Shown: one piece after another, positions 63,883 through 64,000 of the stretch | How the letters are laid out: every line of letters starts with the position of its first letter | How positions within the stretch are numbered: the first letter of the stretch is position 1 | Source of the DNA: CAWJKP01 sp963843465 | GTDB lineage: Bacteria; Planctomycetota; Planctomycetia; Pirellulales; Thermoguttaceae | Reading direction: 5' to 3' | NCBI GenBank assembly: GCA_963843465.1 | Contig: CAWJKP010000002.1 | Span: 186,001-250,000, forward strand | DNA length: 64,000 nt | Notes under the pieces: model-generated | Told to the model about the DNA's origin: nothing | The model's input: the letters and a program-made list of their open reading frames with translations, nothing else | Database searches by the model: none | Program-made: the position numbers and the translations under genes

Positions 63883-64000
63883 ATGAACGAGCAGGTGAAG
63901 ATCGGCCGGGCTTGCATCATCCATGCCGATTGTTTCGCATGGCTTGCCGGGCAAGCCGCCGACACGCTCCATGCCGTGGTGACCGACCCGCCTTATGGGG
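63883..64000 (+). CDS. DNA methyltransferase, N-terminal part only
   Basis: The 39 visible codons contain IIHADCFAWLAGQ and then VVTDPPYG, the DPPY catalytic motif IV of N6-adenine or N4-cytosine methyltransferases near the N-terminus (beta-class order). Cut by the window edge, so the target domain and any restriction partner are unseen. Confidence 0.78.
   Translation, partial: MNEQVKIGRACIIHADCFAWLAGQAADTLHAVVTDPPYG

Overview
The window reads as chromosomal DNA of a planctomycete, most likely of the Pirellulales group. It is GC-rich. Its protein repertoire is typical of that phylum: DUF1549/DUF1553 cytochrome proteins, planctomycete-type cytochrome C plus WD40 protein, ThuA protein, DUF4159 protein, MoxR/DUF58/BatA modules, leucine-rich-repeat membrane protein, and HlyD adaptors next to an M50-like peptidase. 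No rRNA, tRNA, CRISPR array or replication origin was recognised.

Layout. 1-4550 (minus): three-gene envelope operon, GAF-sensor/HlyD fusion, HlyD adaptor, M50-like metallopeptidase (cut by the window edge). 5247-6263 (minus): antitoxin, a truncated PIN-toxin start, HicB, HicA and a small membrane protein. 6973-16951 (minus): a moxR / DUF58 / BatA-like / VWA operon split between moxR and DUF58 by a 3.3-kb cassette (PIN protein and partner, Mrr endonuclease, AF2212-like antitoxin, retropepsin, MNT-HEPN pair). 17205-31013: DUF4159 protein, a 1188-residue FHA/coiled-coil membrane protein, DksA-like protein, three trypsin-fold proteases (one with its catalytic Asp replaced by Asn) and a TPR protein. 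31218-44000: mostly housekeeping or metabolic genes (PIG-L deacetylase, NagB-like protein, proB, purF, sugar isomerase, ThuA, rhomboid) plus a nucleotidyltransferase TA-like pair. 44215-48190: planctomycete proteins of unknown function. 48849-54600: accessory zone with a RelE/ParE-like pair, two oppositely oriented group II introns on either side of a REP-associated transposase, and gene remnants. 55113-60210 (minus): two cytochrome-type proteins. 60778-63710 (plus): a second DUF58/BatA-VWA module without moxR. The right edge cuts a DNA methyltransferase.

Two features run through the whole window. First, most gene ends carry one of roughly a dozen different families of palindromic or tandem repeats, several of which contain the stop codon itself. 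Second, nine genes need a single-base frame correction, either real decay or consensus errors. The most unusual regulatory signal is the MNT-HEPN promoter, whose spacer is exactly filled by a palindrome and whose start codon lies only 7 bases past the -10 box. Two other accessory genes show the same leaderless-looking geometry.
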